This document shows, piece after piece, positions 1 to 8,767 of a stretch of 64,000 nt of DNA (position 1 is the first letter of the stretch; the number at the start of each line of letters is the position of its first letter). This DNA is from UBA7672 sp044224605 (GTDB taxonomy: Bacteria; Pseudomonadota; Alphaproteobacteria; Caulobacterales; Hyphomonadaceae). Location of the stretch: assembly GCA_044224605.1 (NCBI GenBank), contig JBGAKC010000008.1, forward strand, positions 62,001 through 126,000. The letters are read 5' to 3'. Below the pieces are notes generated by a model. That model was not told where the DNA came from and ran no database searches. It saw nothing but the letters and a program-made list of their open reading frames with translations. A program made the position numbers and the translations under genes.

Positions 1-87
1 GGCCTGCCGGTCCGCGGCCAGCGCACTCACACCAACGCCCGCACGCGCAAAGGCCCTGCTAAGGCCATCGCCGGCAAGAAGAAGTAG
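1..87 (+). CDS. rpsM: 30S ribosomal protein S13, C-terminal end (partial)
   Basis: Only the last 28 codons are inside the window; the start lies upstream. The visible tail is the basic GLPVRGQRTHTNARTRKG segment typical of S13, which contacts 16S rRNA in the 30S head, followed by a Lys-rich end and TAG. It lies 8 bp before rpsK, in the usual alpha-operon order, and is surely co-transcribed with it. Confidence 0.96.
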   Translation, partial: GLPVRGQRTHTNARTRKGPAKAIAGKKK

Positions 88-95
88 GATAGAAC

Positions 96-506
96 ATGGC
101 TCGCGAAGCGACTGCTGCAGCTGGCGACAAAGGCCGGGTCAAGAAACGGGAACGCAAGAACATCGCGTCGGGCGTCGCCCACGTGAACGCGTCCTTCAAC
201 AACACGATCATCACGATCACCGACGCGCAGGGCAACACGATCTCCTGGTCGTCGGCTGGTTCGATGGGCTTCAAGGGCTCGCGCAAATCGACCCCGTACG
301 CTGCGCAGGTCGCCGCTGAAGACGCCGGCAAGAAAGCGCAAGAGCACGGCGTGAAGACGCTCGAAGTGCTCGTCCACGGTCCGGGTTCGGGCCGCGAGTC
401 GGCGCTGCGCGCCCTGCAAGCCGTCGGCTTTACCGTCACGACCATCCACGACACGACATCCGTACCCCACAACGGCTGCCGCCCGCCGAAACGCCGCCGC
501 GTCTAA
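96..506 (+). CDS. rpsK: 30S ribosomal protein S11
   Basis: A 136-residue S11 protein of the small-subunit platform. Recognisable landmarks are the GVAHVNASFNNTIITITD block near residue 27 and the C-terminal NGCRPPKRRRV end, which is diagnostic of the family. Length is close to the usual 129 plus a short basic N-terminal extension. It sits between rpsM and rpoA in the conserved alpha operon. Confidence 0.98.
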   Translation: MAREATAAAGDKGRVKKRERKNIASGVAHVNASFNNTIITITDAQGNTISWSSAGSMGFKGSRKSTPYAAQVAAEDAGKKAQEHGVKTLEVLVHGPGSGRESALRALQAVGFTVTTIHDTTSVPHNGCRPPKRRRV

Positions 507-550
507 CGCGCGCTTCTGTTTCGGTCAGGATCTACTGAGAGGCTAAACCC

Positions 551-1591
551 ATGGCGCAACCCGCCGGTTCGGTGAACGACAAAAACTGGAAAGACCTGAT
601 CCGTCCCAACCGCCCGGTTGTGGAACATGATCGGGACGCGCAGCGCAAAGCGAAGCTCGTGATCGAGCCGCTCGAGCGCGGCTTCGGTACGACCCTCGGC
701 AACGCGCTTCGCCGCGTTCTTCTGTCCTCGCTCCAGGGCGCGGCCATCACCGGCGTTCAGATTGACGGCGTGGTGCACGAGTTCTCGTCTATCCCAGGCG
801 TCCGGGAAGACGTCACGGACATCGTCCTCAACCTCAAGCGCGTCGCGATCCGCATGGTGTCGGATACGCCGAAACGCATGACGCTGAAGGCTTCCGGCGG
901 CGGTCCGGTCCGCGCCGGCCAGATCGAGACGTCCTCGGACATCGAGATCCTGAACCCCGACCACATCATCTGCCACCTGGACGAAGGTTCGGAAGTGCGG
1001 ATGGAATTCACGATCGCGACCGGCAAGGGCTATGTCCCGGCCGACCGGAACCGTCCGGACGACGCCCCGCTCGGCTACATCCCGATCGACTCGATCTTCT
1101 CACCGGTCGAGCGCGTTGGCGTGTTCGTCGAAGACACCCGCGCTGGCCAGGTGCTGGATTACGACAAGCTGACGCTGGAAGTGCAGACTGACGGTTCGGT
1201 CACGCCGGAGAACGCCGTGGCCTACGCCGCGCGTATCCTGCAGGACCAGCTGCAACTCCTCATCACCTTCGACGAACCGGTCGCCGCTTCGGCCGCCGAC
1301 GACGAGCCGGACCTGGGCTTCAACCCGGTGCTGCTCAAGAAGGTCGACGAGCTCGAGCTCTCGGTGCGTTCGGCCAACTGCCTGCGCAACGACAATATCG
1401 TCTACATCGGCGACCTCATCCAGAAGTCGGAAGCGGAAATGCTCCGTACCCCGAACTTCGGCCGCAAGTCGCTCAACGAGATCAAGGAAGTGCTCGCCTC
1501 GATGGGTCTCCACCTCGGCATGGACGTTCCGTCCTGGCCGCCGGAGAACATCGAAGAGCTCGCCAAGAAGTACGAAGACCACAACGGATAA
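551..1591 (+). CDS. rpoA: DNA-directed RNA polymerase subunit alpha
   Basis: A 346-residue RNA polymerase alpha subunit. The N-terminal dimerisation/assembly domain has the GFGTTLGNALRRVLLSS signature around residues 45-62. The C-terminal helix-hairpin-helix domain, which contacts UP elements and activators, is seen around residues 270-335 (SVRSANCLRNDNI and NFGRKSLNEIKE). Length is near the usual 330-340 residues. It lies in the ribosomal alpha operon between rpsK and rplQ. Confidence 0.98.
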   Translation: MAQPAGSVNDKNWKDLIRPNRPVVEHDRDAQRKAKLVIEPLERGFGTTLGNALRRVLLSSLQGAAITGVQIDGVVHEFSSIPGVREDVTDIVLNLKRVAIRMVSDTPKRMTLKASGGGPVRAGQIETSSDIEILNPDHIICHLDEGSEVRMEFTIATGKGYVPADRNRPDDAPLGYIPIDSIFSPVERVGVFVEDTRAGQVLDYDKLTLEVQTDGSVTPENAVAYAARILQDQLQLLITFDEPVAASAADDEPDLGFNPVLLKKVDELELSVRSANCLRNDNIVYIGDLIQKSEAEMLRTPNFGRKSLNEIKEVLASMGLHLGMDVPSWPPENIEELAKKYEDHNG

Positions 1592-1621
1592 GGAGCGGCC
1601 CGAGAAGGGCCGGCTAGTACA

Positions 1622-2041
1622 ATGCGCCACGGTTTTGCGCTCCGCAAACTCAACCGCACGAACGCCCACCGCAAGGCGCTGTTCGCCAACATGGCTGGCG
1701 CGCTGATCCGCCACGAGCAGATCACGACCACGCTGCCGAAGGCGAAGGAACTCAAGTCCGTCGTCGACAAGCTGGTGACGCTTGGCAAGAAGGGCGGCCT
1801 TTCGAACCGCCGTCTGGCCGCCGCCCAGCTCAAGGAAGACGATGTCGTCGTGAAGCTCTTCGACACGCTGGCCACGCGCTACAAGACCCGCGCTGGCGGC
1901 TACACGCGCGTCCTGAAGGCCGGCTTCCGTCATGGCGACAACGCTCCGATGGCGATCATCGAGCTGGTCGACCGCGACGTCGATGCCAAGGGCGCTGACG
2001 ACCGTGCCCGCGCCGAAGCGGCCGCGACCGAAGAAGCCTGA
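1622..2041 (+). CDS. rplQ: 50S ribosomal protein L17
   Basis: A 139-residue L17. The family-typical start MRHGFALRKLNRTNAHRKAL and the central GGYTRVLKAGFRHGDNAPMA block are intact. The C-terminal tail is acidic/alanine-rich (AEAAATEEA). It is the last gene of the alpha operon and is followed within 25 bp by a strong intrinsic terminator. Confidence 0.98.
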   Translation: MRHGFALRKLNRTNAHRKALFANMAGALIRHEQITTTLPKAKELKSVVDKLVTLGKKGGLSNRRLAAAQLKEDDVVVKLFDTLATRYKTRAGGYTRVLKAGFRHGDNAPMAIIELVDRDVDAKGADDRARAEAAATEEA

Positions 2042-2063
2042 TCTTACGAGACATTATCCCACG

Positions 2064-2097
2064 AAAGGCCGCCCCACCGGGCGGCCTTTTGCTTTTT
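2064..2097 (+). terminator. Rho-independent terminator of the alpha operon
   Basis: A perfect 11-bp stem (AAAGGCCGCCC pairing with GGGCGGCCTTT) with a 4-nt loop (CACC) is followed by a T-rich run. It starts 23 bp after the rplQ stop, so it ends the rpsM-rpsK-rpoA-rplQ transcript. Confidence 0.93.
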
Positions 2098-2172
2098 GCC
2101 CGGACGGTGTTCAGGCCTTCCTTCCGCCGAAATCTGTTCCTTATCTGCCAGCATCCTCATGCGCAGGCGGGC

Positions 2173-2562
2173 ATGCCGAACAGAACTGCGACCAGCTACC
2201 GGGCGACAGGCCGGGCCGGGTTTTCCGGCCTTGTGGCCGGCGTGTTCCTCGCTGCCTGCGCCAGCGCCCCGCAGACCGGCGAAATGACGCCGGAGTTGCG
2301 CGACGACACGGCCATCACCTCCCGCCAGATCGCCGTCAGCGTGGGTCTCAATGGCCAGCTTGGGTGGGAAGGCCGCAAGGTCTCCCGCAACGAGCTGTCG
2401 GAACTGATGCGGGACGCCGCCTTGGGCTCGACGCCGCTTGTGCTGGTGGTCGTACCTGCGTCGGACGAGGTGCTGTATGGGGACGTTATGGACGTGATGA
2501 GCATGGCCTCGAGGTACGGCATCGAGGCGCGGCTCGCGAACAAGAGCGGAGCAGGTCAATGA
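2173..2562 (+). CDS. ExbD/TolR-like periplasmic lipoprotein
   Basis: A 129-residue protein with a Leu-Ala-Ala-Cys lipobox (Cys near residue 29), so probably a lipoprotein. The rest resembles the periplasmic half of ExbD/TolR: a predicted eL..lm segment, a hydrophobic PLVLVVVPASDEV strand, then a vmsmAsryGIearL helix-strand pair. There is no N-terminal transmembrane motor segment and no ExbB/TolQ partner nearby. The ATG at 2173 is preferred because it places the signal peptide correctly. Its TGA overlaps the ATG of the following Deg protease, implying translational coupling. The fold assignment is by eye only. Confidence 0.72.
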   Translation: MPNRTATSYRATGRAGFSGLVAGVFLAACASAPQTGEMTPELRDDTAITSRQIAVSVGLNGQLGWEGRKVSRNELSELMRDAALGSTPLVLVVVPASDEVLYGDVMDVMSMASRYGIEARLANKSGAGQ

Positions 2563-4061
2563 AACGGCAGAGCATTCTCCTTGTCGCCTCGACAGGTGTT
2601 GTCACCGCGCTGGCCATGGTGGCGCTGCCGGCGCTTGGCCAGCTGGCGCAGCCCGGGTCTTCTCCCGCGATCGCTGTCTCAGGTCCCTCGCCGGATCCCG
2701 CGCCGCAGATCGACAACCGCGTGGTTCCAGATTCGCAGGCGGGGATGCAGCAGTCCTTCGCGCCGATCGTGCGCCGCACGGCGCCGGCCGTTGTGAACGT
2801 CTATTCCAGCGTGACGGTGAAACGCTCGAACTGTCCCTACGCCAATGATCCCTTGTTCGCCCGGCTGTGCGGCAATGCGCCGACACAGGACCAGAAGGTC
2901 GACAACTCGCTCGGCTCGGGCGTGATCGTCGGCTCTGATGGCGTCATCGTCACCAACAATCACGTCGTCGAAGGCGGCGAGCAATATCGCGTCGTGCTGA
3001 ACGACCGGCGGGAATTTCCGGCCGATCTGGTGATGAAGGACGATCGCACCGACCTTGCCGTGTTGCGCATCGATACGGGCGGCCAGGCGCTGCCGATGCT
3101 GTCGTTCGCGGACACGCGCAACCTGCAGGTAGGCGATCTCGTGCTCGCAATCGGCAACCCATTTGGCGTCGGCCAGACGGTCACGAGCGGCATCGTCTCG
3201 GCGCTGGCGCGGACGGATGTGGGCGTGTCGGACTATTCGTCCTTCATCCAGACGGACGCCTCGATCAACCCGGGCAATTCCGGCGGCGCGCTGGTAGACA
3301 TGCAGGGCCGACTGGTCGGCGTGAACTCGATGATCTTCTCCAAAGGCGGCGGTTCGAACGGCATCGGCTTTGCTATTCCATCCGAAATGGTGAAGCGCGT
3401 GGTGGATGCCGCCGTGCACGGCGGCACGCTGGTCACCACCTGGCTGGGCGCCAAAGGTGAAGTGATCGACAGCAAGAAGGCTCTCGCGCTCGGGCTCGAT
3501 CGTCCGCGCGGCGTGCTGATCGCCGACATCTTCGCTGGCGGACCCGCCGACAAGGCCGGCCTCAAGGAAGGTGACGTGGTTCTGACTGTCGACGGCCGCG
3601 AGGTGTTCGATGATCGTGGCATGAAGTTCATCGCGGCGACCAAGGCTGAGGGCGAAACGGCTACGCTGAACATCCTGCGCAACAAGCAGGCCAAAACGAT
3701 CAATGTCCGCATGTCGCGACCACCGGGAACGTCTCAGGCTGAGCGCGTGACGGTCGGCGGGCGCAACCCGTTCACTGGCGCGGACGTGGCCGAGCTGTCG
3801 CCGGCTCTGGCCGATGCGCTGGGCTTTGATCCCTTCCAGGCTAAGGACGGCGTGCTGATCTATTCGATCAACGCCCGCACGATCGCGCGCAATGCTGGCT
3901 TCCAGCCGGGAGACATCATCCGCGAGATCAACGGAACGACAATCCGGACCGCGAAGGATTTCAATGCTGCGATCCAGAAAGCCGAAGCCACGCCGGATGC
4001 TGAGTGGCGGCTGGCGTTCGAACGCAACGGCCGCCGCATCGAGCGGGCCTTCCGCGGCTAG
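2559..4061 (+). CDS. Deg/HtrA-type periplasmic serine protease with two PDZ domains
   Basis: A 500-residue trypsin-like protease for periplasmic protein quality control. An N-terminal signal segment (residues 1-27) is followed by the protease domain with triad His135 (VTNNHVV), Asp165 (DRTDLAVL) and Ser241 (NPGNSGGALV). Two C-terminal PDZ domains follow (about 300-375 and 410-495). Length matches DegP/DegQ/MucD enzymes. A pair of cysteines (NCPYAND...LCG) before the catalytic His may form a disulfide, as in the DegP LA-loop. It is translationally coupled (ATGA) to the upstream ExbD-like lipoprotein. Confidence 0.95.
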   Translation: MKRQSILLVASTGVVTALAMVALPALGQLAQPGSSPAIAVSGPSPDPAPQIDNRVVPDSQAGMQQSFAPIVRRTAPAVVNVYSSVTVKRSNCPYANDPLFARLCGNAPTQDQKVDNSLGSGVIVGSDGVIVTNNHVVEGGEQYRVVLNDRREFPADLVMKDDRTDLAVLRIDTGGQALPMLSFADTRNLQVGDLVLAIGNPFGVGQTVTSGIVSALARTDVGVSDYSSFIQTDASINPGNSGGALVDMQGRLVGVNSMIFSKGGGSNGIGFAIPSEMVKRVVDAAVHGGTLVTTWLGAKGEVIDSKKALALGLDRPRGVLIADIFAGGPADKAGLKEGDVVLTVDGREVFDDRGMKFIAATKAEGETATLNILRNKQAKTINVRMSRPPGTSQAERVTVGGRNPFTGADVAELSPALADALGFDPFQAKDGVLIYSINARTIARNAGFQPGDIIREINGTTIRTAKDFNAAIQKAEATPDAEWRLAFERNGRRIERAFRG

Positions 4062-4099
4062 GCTGGCCTCGACGTGTGTGGCGCGCTAGATCGTTCCGT

Positions 4100-5407
4100 G
4101 TGAGCGATCTTTTCGAAGCTGCAGGCCTGACTGACGAAGCGCCCCGTCCGCTGGCGGATCGGCTGCGCCCGGAAACGCTGGAAGAAGTCGTTGGGCAGGA
4201 GCACCTGCTCGGCCCCGAAGGCCCCATCGGCCGCATGCTGGCGCAGGGGCGGCTGGCGAGCCTGATTCTCTGGGGCCCGCCGGGCACGGGCAAGACGACG
4301 ATCGCCCGCTTGCTGGCCAAGCGCGCTAATCTCGATTTCGAGCAGTTGTCGGCAATCTTCTCCGGCGTGAAGGATCTCCGTGCGGCTTTCGAGAAGGCCG
4401 AAGGCAAGCGCGCCACTGGCAAGGGCACGCTGCTGTTCGTCGACGAGATCCATCGCTTCAACCGGGCGCAGCAGGACGGCTTCCTGCCGTTCGTCGAGCG
4501 GGGCGTGGTCACGCTGGTGGGCGCCACGACGGAGAATCCGTCGTTCGAACTCAACGGCGCGCTGCTCTCGCGCACGCAGGTCATGGTTCTGAAACGCCTC
4601 GACGACGCGGCGCTCGGTAAGCTGCTGGCCAAGGCAGAACGGTATCTGGGCAAGCCCGCGCCACTCACCGAAGACGGCAAGGCCGCCCTGATGGCGATGG
4701 CTGATGGCGACGGCCGCTACTTTCTCAATCTGCTCGAAGAAGTGTTCGCTTGGGGCCGTTCGCAACCGGTCGACGCGAACGGCCTGATGGCTTCCCTGCA
4801 GAAGCGCGCACCCGCCTACGACAAGGACCGCGAGGAGCACTACAATCTCATTTCTGCCTGGCACAAGGCGACGCGTGGATCGGATCCCGATGCGGCGCTC
4901 TACTGGTTCGCGCGGATGATCGAAGGTGGCGAAGACCCGCTGTTCCTCGCCCGCCGTATGATCCGCGCCGCCAGCGAGGATGTGGGCCTCGCCGATCCCA
5001 CCGCGCTGATGATCTGCAATGAAGCGGCGGCCGCCTATGAGCGTCTCGGTTCGCCCGAAGGTGAACTCGCACTGGCGCAGGCCGTGATCCATCTGGCGAC
5101 GGCGCCCAAATCGAACGCCGCCTACAAGGCGTTTGGCGCAGCGCGCGCAGCAGCGCGTGAGACAGGTTCGCTCATGCCGCCGCAACACATACTCAACGCA
5201 CCGACGAAGATGATGAAATCTCTCGGCTACGGCTCGGGTTATGAATACGACCATGACGCTGAAGGCCAATTCTCTGGCCAGAACTATTTCCCGGACGGCA
5301 TGGAGCGGCAGACCTTCTACGAGCCCAAAGGCGCCGGACGGGAAGGTCCGATCCGCGAAAAGCTTGAGCAATGGGCGAAGCTTCGCCGCGAACGCGCGAA
5401 AGAGTAG
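4100..5407 (+). CDS. rarA: Replication-associated recombination protein A (AAA+ ATPase)
   Basis: A 435-residue RarA/MgsA clamp-loader-like ATPase acting at stalled replication forks. Walker A GPPGTGKT is at 59-66 and Walker B LLFVDEIHRF near 111-120, followed by the diagnostic NRAQQDGFLP. The C-terminal half carries the family tetramerisation region (MIEGGEDPLFLARRMIRAAS, YDHDAEG). The GTG start at 4100 begins the conserved SDLFE segment; earlier in-frame starts add only low-complexity residues. It lies 38 bp after the Deg protease. Confidence 0.95.
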   Translation: MSDLFEAAGLTDEAPRPLADRLRPETLEEVVGQEHLLGPEGPIGRMLAQGRLASLILWGPPGTGKTTIARLLAKRANLDFEQLSAIFSGVKDLRAAFEKAEGKRATGKGTLLFVDEIHRFNRAQQDGFLPFVERGVVTLVGATTENPSFELNGALLSRTQVMVLKRLDDAALGKLLAKAERYLGKPAPLTEDGKAALMAMADGDGRYFLNLLEEVFAWGRSQPVDANGLMASLQKRAPAYDKDREEHYNLISAWHKATRGSDPDAALYWFARMIEGGEDPLFLARRMIRAASEDVGLADPTALMICNEAAAAYERLGSPEGELALAQAVIHLATAPKSNAAYKAFGAARAAARETGSLMPPQHILNAPTKMMKSLGYGSGYEYDHDAEGQFSGQNYFPDGMERQTFYEPKGAGREGPIREKLEQWAKLRRERAKE

Positions 5408-5470
5408 GCTGCCAGCCCTTCCCATAATGGGTGCGAACGCTACGATCCCGATCAAGTTGTGAGGGGTTTC

Positions 5471-7585
5471 ATGCGCAAACGTATTGCCGTCGCCACCGCC
5501 ATTGGTCTGATGCTCGCCGCCGGCGCGTTCGCCGATCCGGTGCGTGAAGCCGTGAAGGTCTTTACCGCGGCCGATGTCTTCCGTCTGGAGTCGGCGTCGA
5601 ACCCGCAGATTTCGCCAGACGGAAAGCAGATCGCCTATGTCCGTATCACTGCCGATGCGATGACCGATCGCTTCCGCCGTTCTATCTGGCTGGTCGATGA
5701 GGCAGGCGCCAGCAACTGGCCGATCGCACAAGGCAAAGGCAGCTACTCATCGCCGGTCTGGGCGCCCGACGGCCGCACGATCGCGTACTCCGCGGCGGAA
5801 GATGGCGCATCCGAAGTCCGCCTGTTCGACCTCGTCTCGCGCCGCAGCGCCACGCTCGCGCGCCTGCCCTCCGGCGCGGCCAGCCTATCCTGGTCGCCAG
5901 ACGGGAAGATGCTGGCTTTCGAGAGCTTCGTGAAGGAGGCTGGCCCGCAGCCTGCGCCCCTGCCGCCCAAGCCCGAGGGCGCGACCTGGGCAGAGCCCGT
6001 GAAGGTCTATGACGCGATCAACTACCGGTCGGATGGCAGCGGTCTTGTCGACAGCGGCTATACGCAGATCTTCGTGCTGCCGATCGATGGCGGCACGCCG
6101 CGGCAGCTGACTTTCCAGGCCCGCAACCATGACGGACGACTCAGCTGGACGCCGGATGGAAAGACCCTGCTGTTCTCCGCCAATGCGGAAGAAGACTGGG
6201 AGCACAATCCGCAGAACTCCGACCTCTACTCGCTCGACACGGCCAGCGGCGCGATCAAGCGCCTGACCATGCGCAAGGGGCCGGACGACAGTCCTGTGAT
6301 GTCGCCGAACGGCAAGCTGATCGCGTTCACGGGCTTTGACGACAAGGAACTGAGCTATCAGGTCAGTGATCTTTACGTCTCCAATGCAGACGGCTCGGGC
6401 GCGCGCAATCTCACGGCTGAGTTCGACCGTGATATCTCCGACCCGCAATGGGCGGGCGATGGCGCGATCTGGTTCCGCTATGAGGATCACGGCATGACCA
6501 GCCTCGGGCGCATCGCGCCAGCGGGCGGCAAGGTGACGACGGTTGTCAGCGATCTTGTCGGCGGCACGGTGGACCGTCCCTATACCGGCGGCGCCTACTC
6601 CGTGAACAAGGCGGGCCGCTACGCCATCACGACAGGCGGGGCGCAGAAGCCGGCCGATGTCGCGATCTCGACGAACACGAAGCCGAAAGTGCTGACGGAT
6701 CTCAACAGCGACGTCTTCACCGGCAAGATCATTCCCGGGGCCGAGCACATCTCCGTGCCGTCGAGCTATGACAAGCGGCCGGTCGACGCGTGGATCGTGC
6801 GGCCGCCGAATTTTGATCCGTCGAAGAAGTACCCGCTGCTCCTCGAGATTCATGGCGGCCCGCACTCAGCGTACGGCCCGACCTTCGCGGCCGAGATCCA
6901 GCTCTATGCGGCTGCGGGCTATGTCGTCGTCTACTCCAACCCACGCGGGTCGACGTCCTACGGCGGCGAGTTCGGCCGCCTCATCCACCACAACTACCCG
7001 AGCCAGGACTATGATGACCTGATGAGTGTCGTAGACGCCGTGACTGCGAAGGAGCCGATCGACAAGAAGAAGCTGTTCGTCACGGGCGGTTCCGGCGGCG
7101 GCGTGCTGACAGCGTGGATCGTCGGCTCCACGGATCGCTTCGCAGCGGCGATGGTGCAGAAGCCGGTCATCAACTGGACCAGCGAAGTGCTGAGCGCTGA
7201 TGGCGGGGTCTCCATGTCGCGCTACTGGTTCGGTGAACTGCCGTGGGAGCCGGGCGCGCAGGAACGCTACTGGGCGCGCTCGCCGCTGTCCAAGGTCGGC
7301 AATGTGAAGACGCCGACCGGCGTGCTCGTCGGCGAGGAAGACAACCGCACGCCGCACAGCGAGGCGGAGCAGTATTATCAGGCGCTCCAGATCCGGAAGG
7401 TGCCAACCGAGCTGATCCTCGTGCCAGGTTCCTCGCACGACGTGGCCGGGCGGCCGACCGGGCTGATCGCCAAGACGACGAACACCATCGCGTGGTTCTC
7501 GCGCTATGGCGGGCCGGCGTTGCCGGATCCGACGTCCGGCAAGCAGGCTCCTGGTGTAGGCGACAAGCCGGCGCAGGTGCGCTAG
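5471..7585 (+). CDS. S9-family prolyl oligopeptidase, secreted
   Basis: A 704-residue serine peptidase with a signal peptide ending near Ala-Phe-Ala (residue 18). The N-terminal half has repeated PD40/beta-propeller motifs (SPDGKQIAYV, APDGRTIAYS, SPDGKMLAFE, TPDGKTLLFS, SPNGKLIAFT). The C-terminal alpha/beta-hydrolase domain carries the triad Ser541 (GGSGGG), Asp624 (EEDNRT) and His656 (SSHDV). Members cleave short, often proline-containing peptides. The ATG at 5471 is chosen because GAGGGG lies just upstream and a clean signal peptide follows. Confidence 0.93.
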   Translation: MRKRIAVATAIGLMLAAGAFADPVREAVKVFTAADVFRLESASNPQISPDGKQIAYVRITADAMTDRFRRSIWLVDEAGASNWPIAQGKGSYSSPVWAPDGRTIAYSAAEDGASEVRLFDLVSRRSATLARLPSGAASLSWSPDGKMLAFESFVKEAGPQPAPLPPKPEGATWAEPVKVYDAINYRSDGSGLVDSGYTQIFVLPIDGGTPRQLTFQARNHDGRLSWTPDGKTLLFSANAEEDWEHNPQNSDLYSLDTASGAIKRLTMRKGPDDSPVMSPNGKLIAFTGFDDKELSYQVSDLYVSNADGSGARNLTAEFDRDISDPQWAGDGAIWFRYEDHGMTSLGRIAPAGGKVTTVVSDLVGGTVDRPYTGGAYSVNKAGRYAITTGGAQKPADVAISTNTKPKVLTDLNSDVFTGKIIPGAEHISVPSSYDKRPVDAWIVRPPNFDPSKKYPLLLEIHGGPHSAYGPTFAAEIQLYAAAGYVVVYSNPRGSTSYGGEFGRLIHHNYPSQDYDDLMSVVDAVTAKEPIDKKKLFVTGGSGGGVLTAWIVGSTDRFAAAMVQKPVINWTSEVLSADGGVSMSRYWFGELPWEPGAQERYWARSPLSKVGNVKTPTGVLVGEEDNRTPHSEAEQYYQALQIRKVPTELILVPGSSHDVAGRPTGLIAKTTNTIAWFSRYGGPALPDPTSGKQAPGVGDKPAQVR

Positions 7586-7594
7586 ACGGCGGCG

Positions 7595-8368
7595 ATGCCG
7601 AAGCGGAATTACGAGGCTCAGGAAATATCGGAAGCGGACCGCGCCTTCGTGCGTGGTCTCGTTGTCCATGAAGACACCGCAGTGCTGGCTTTCAACAAGC
7701 CATCGGGTCTTCCCGTCCAGACCCGCAACCCGGACGACCGCACGCTCGATGCCCTGTTGGCCGCGTTCGCCAAATCCAACGGCAAGCGCCCGCGCCTCGT
7801 CCACCGCCTCGATGCGCAGACCTCCGGCGTCATCGTCGCTGCGAAGACGCAGCCGGCCGCAGCCTTCCTGAGCCAGGCCTTTGCCGAGCGCATGGTCGAC
7901 AAGACCTACCTCGCCGTCGTCACTGGCTCGCCATTCCCGCCGGGCGAGATCGAATTCTCAATGGCCCTATCGCGCCATATCGCCCGCCCCGGGCTCGAGC
8001 TGATGCGGGCGGCGCGACCCGGCGACCAGAAGAGCCAGTCCGCCGTCACCCGCTGGCGCGTGCTGGCGTCGTCTGGGAACAACCATCTGCTTTCAGTCGA
8101 TCCGCAGACCGGCCGGATGCACCAGATCCGGGTCCACCTCTCCATCGAAGGCCGCCCAATTCTTGGCGACCCCTATTACGGCGGCGCAGGCACCCTGAAG
8201 GGCGAGCACGTGCCGCGCCTGATGCTTCATGCCGCCCGGCTGGAGATCCCGCATCCCACGGCAGGCGGCCGGATCGTGATTAACGCCCCGCCGCCGGCTG
8301 ATTTCCTTGCCGTTGTATCCGCCGCAGGCCTCGAAATGCCCCCTGATCTGGCCTTCGGCCCCGCTTAG
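7595..8368 (+). CDS. RluA-family RNA pseudouridine synthase (no S4 domain)
   Basis: A 257-residue single-domain synthase isomerising uridine in rRNA or tRNA. The catalytic motif HRLDAQTSG places the Asp at residue 73. NKPSGLPVQ (34-42), the GRMHQIRVHL block and the GDPYYGG block are all present. It lacks the N-terminal S4 domain found in the RluC-type paralogue at 8764, so the substrate cannot be deduced. It starts 9 bp after the S9 peptidase. Confidence 0.92.
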   Translation: MPKRNYEAQEISEADRAFVRGLVVHEDTAVLAFNKPSGLPVQTRNPDDRTLDALLAAFAKSNGKRPRLVHRLDAQTSGVIVAAKTQPAAAFLSQAFAERMVDKTYLAVVTGSPFPPGEIEFSMALSRHIARPGLELMRAARPGDQKSQSAVTRWRVLASSGNNHLLSVDPQTGRMHQIRVHLSIEGRPILGDPYYGGAGTLKGEHVPRLMLHAARLEIPHPTAGGRIVINAPPPADFLAVVSAAGLEMPPDLAFGPA

Positions 8369-8386
8369 CCCTATGGACGGGGCGCA

Positions 8387-8767
8387 ATGTTCAACATTCT
8401 TCTCGTGGCCCTTGGCGGCGCAGTCGGCGCTGTTTGCCGTTATCTGACGGGCGGCGCAGCCTTGCGCATGATGGGGCCGGATTGGCCCTACGGCACGTTT
8501 TTCATCAACGTCACAGGAAGCCTGTTGATGGGCGTGCTCGCGGGCTGGCTGGCTTTCAGGGGTGAAGGCGGTATGCAGTGGCGCCTGTTCTTTGGAACCG
8601 GCGTTCTCGGCGGCTTCACAACTTTCTCCGCCTTTTCGCTGGAAACCGCCCTGATGCTGGAGCGCCGCGAGTTCCTGCCTGCGGCGCTCTATTCGCTGGG
8701 CTCTGTCGCGCTGGGTCTGGTCGGACTGTTTGCCGGCCTCTGGCTTTCGCGTCGGGTGTTCGGATGA
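8387..8767 (+). CDS. crcB: Fluoride-specific ion channel CrcB/FluC
   Basis: A 126-residue four-helix membrane protein exporting cytoplasmic fluoride. Family signatures are GGAVGAVCRYL near the N-terminus, YGTFFINVTGSLLMG, and FGTGVLGGFTTFSAFSLE with the central Phe/Thr residues of the F- pathway. No fluoride riboswitch is visible upstream. Sandwiched between two pseudouridine synthase genes, it overlaps the next gene by ATGA. Confidence 0.95.
   Translation: MFNILLVALGGAVGAVCRYLTGGAALRMMGPDWPYGTFFINVTGSLLMGVLAGWLAFRGEGGMQWRLFFGTGVLGGFTTFSAFSLETALMLERREFLPAALYSLGSVALGLVGLFAGLWLSRRVFG

Noticed and set aside
1932..2558. N-terminal extension of the Deg protease frame back to 1932
   Set aside because: It runs antiphase through rplQ, the terminator and the ExbD-like gene; the signal peptide begins at 2559 with ATGA coupling.
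4058..5731. Minus-strand open frame of 557 codons opposite rarA
   Set aside because: It covers rarA and part of the S9 peptidase gene antisense, with no family motif.
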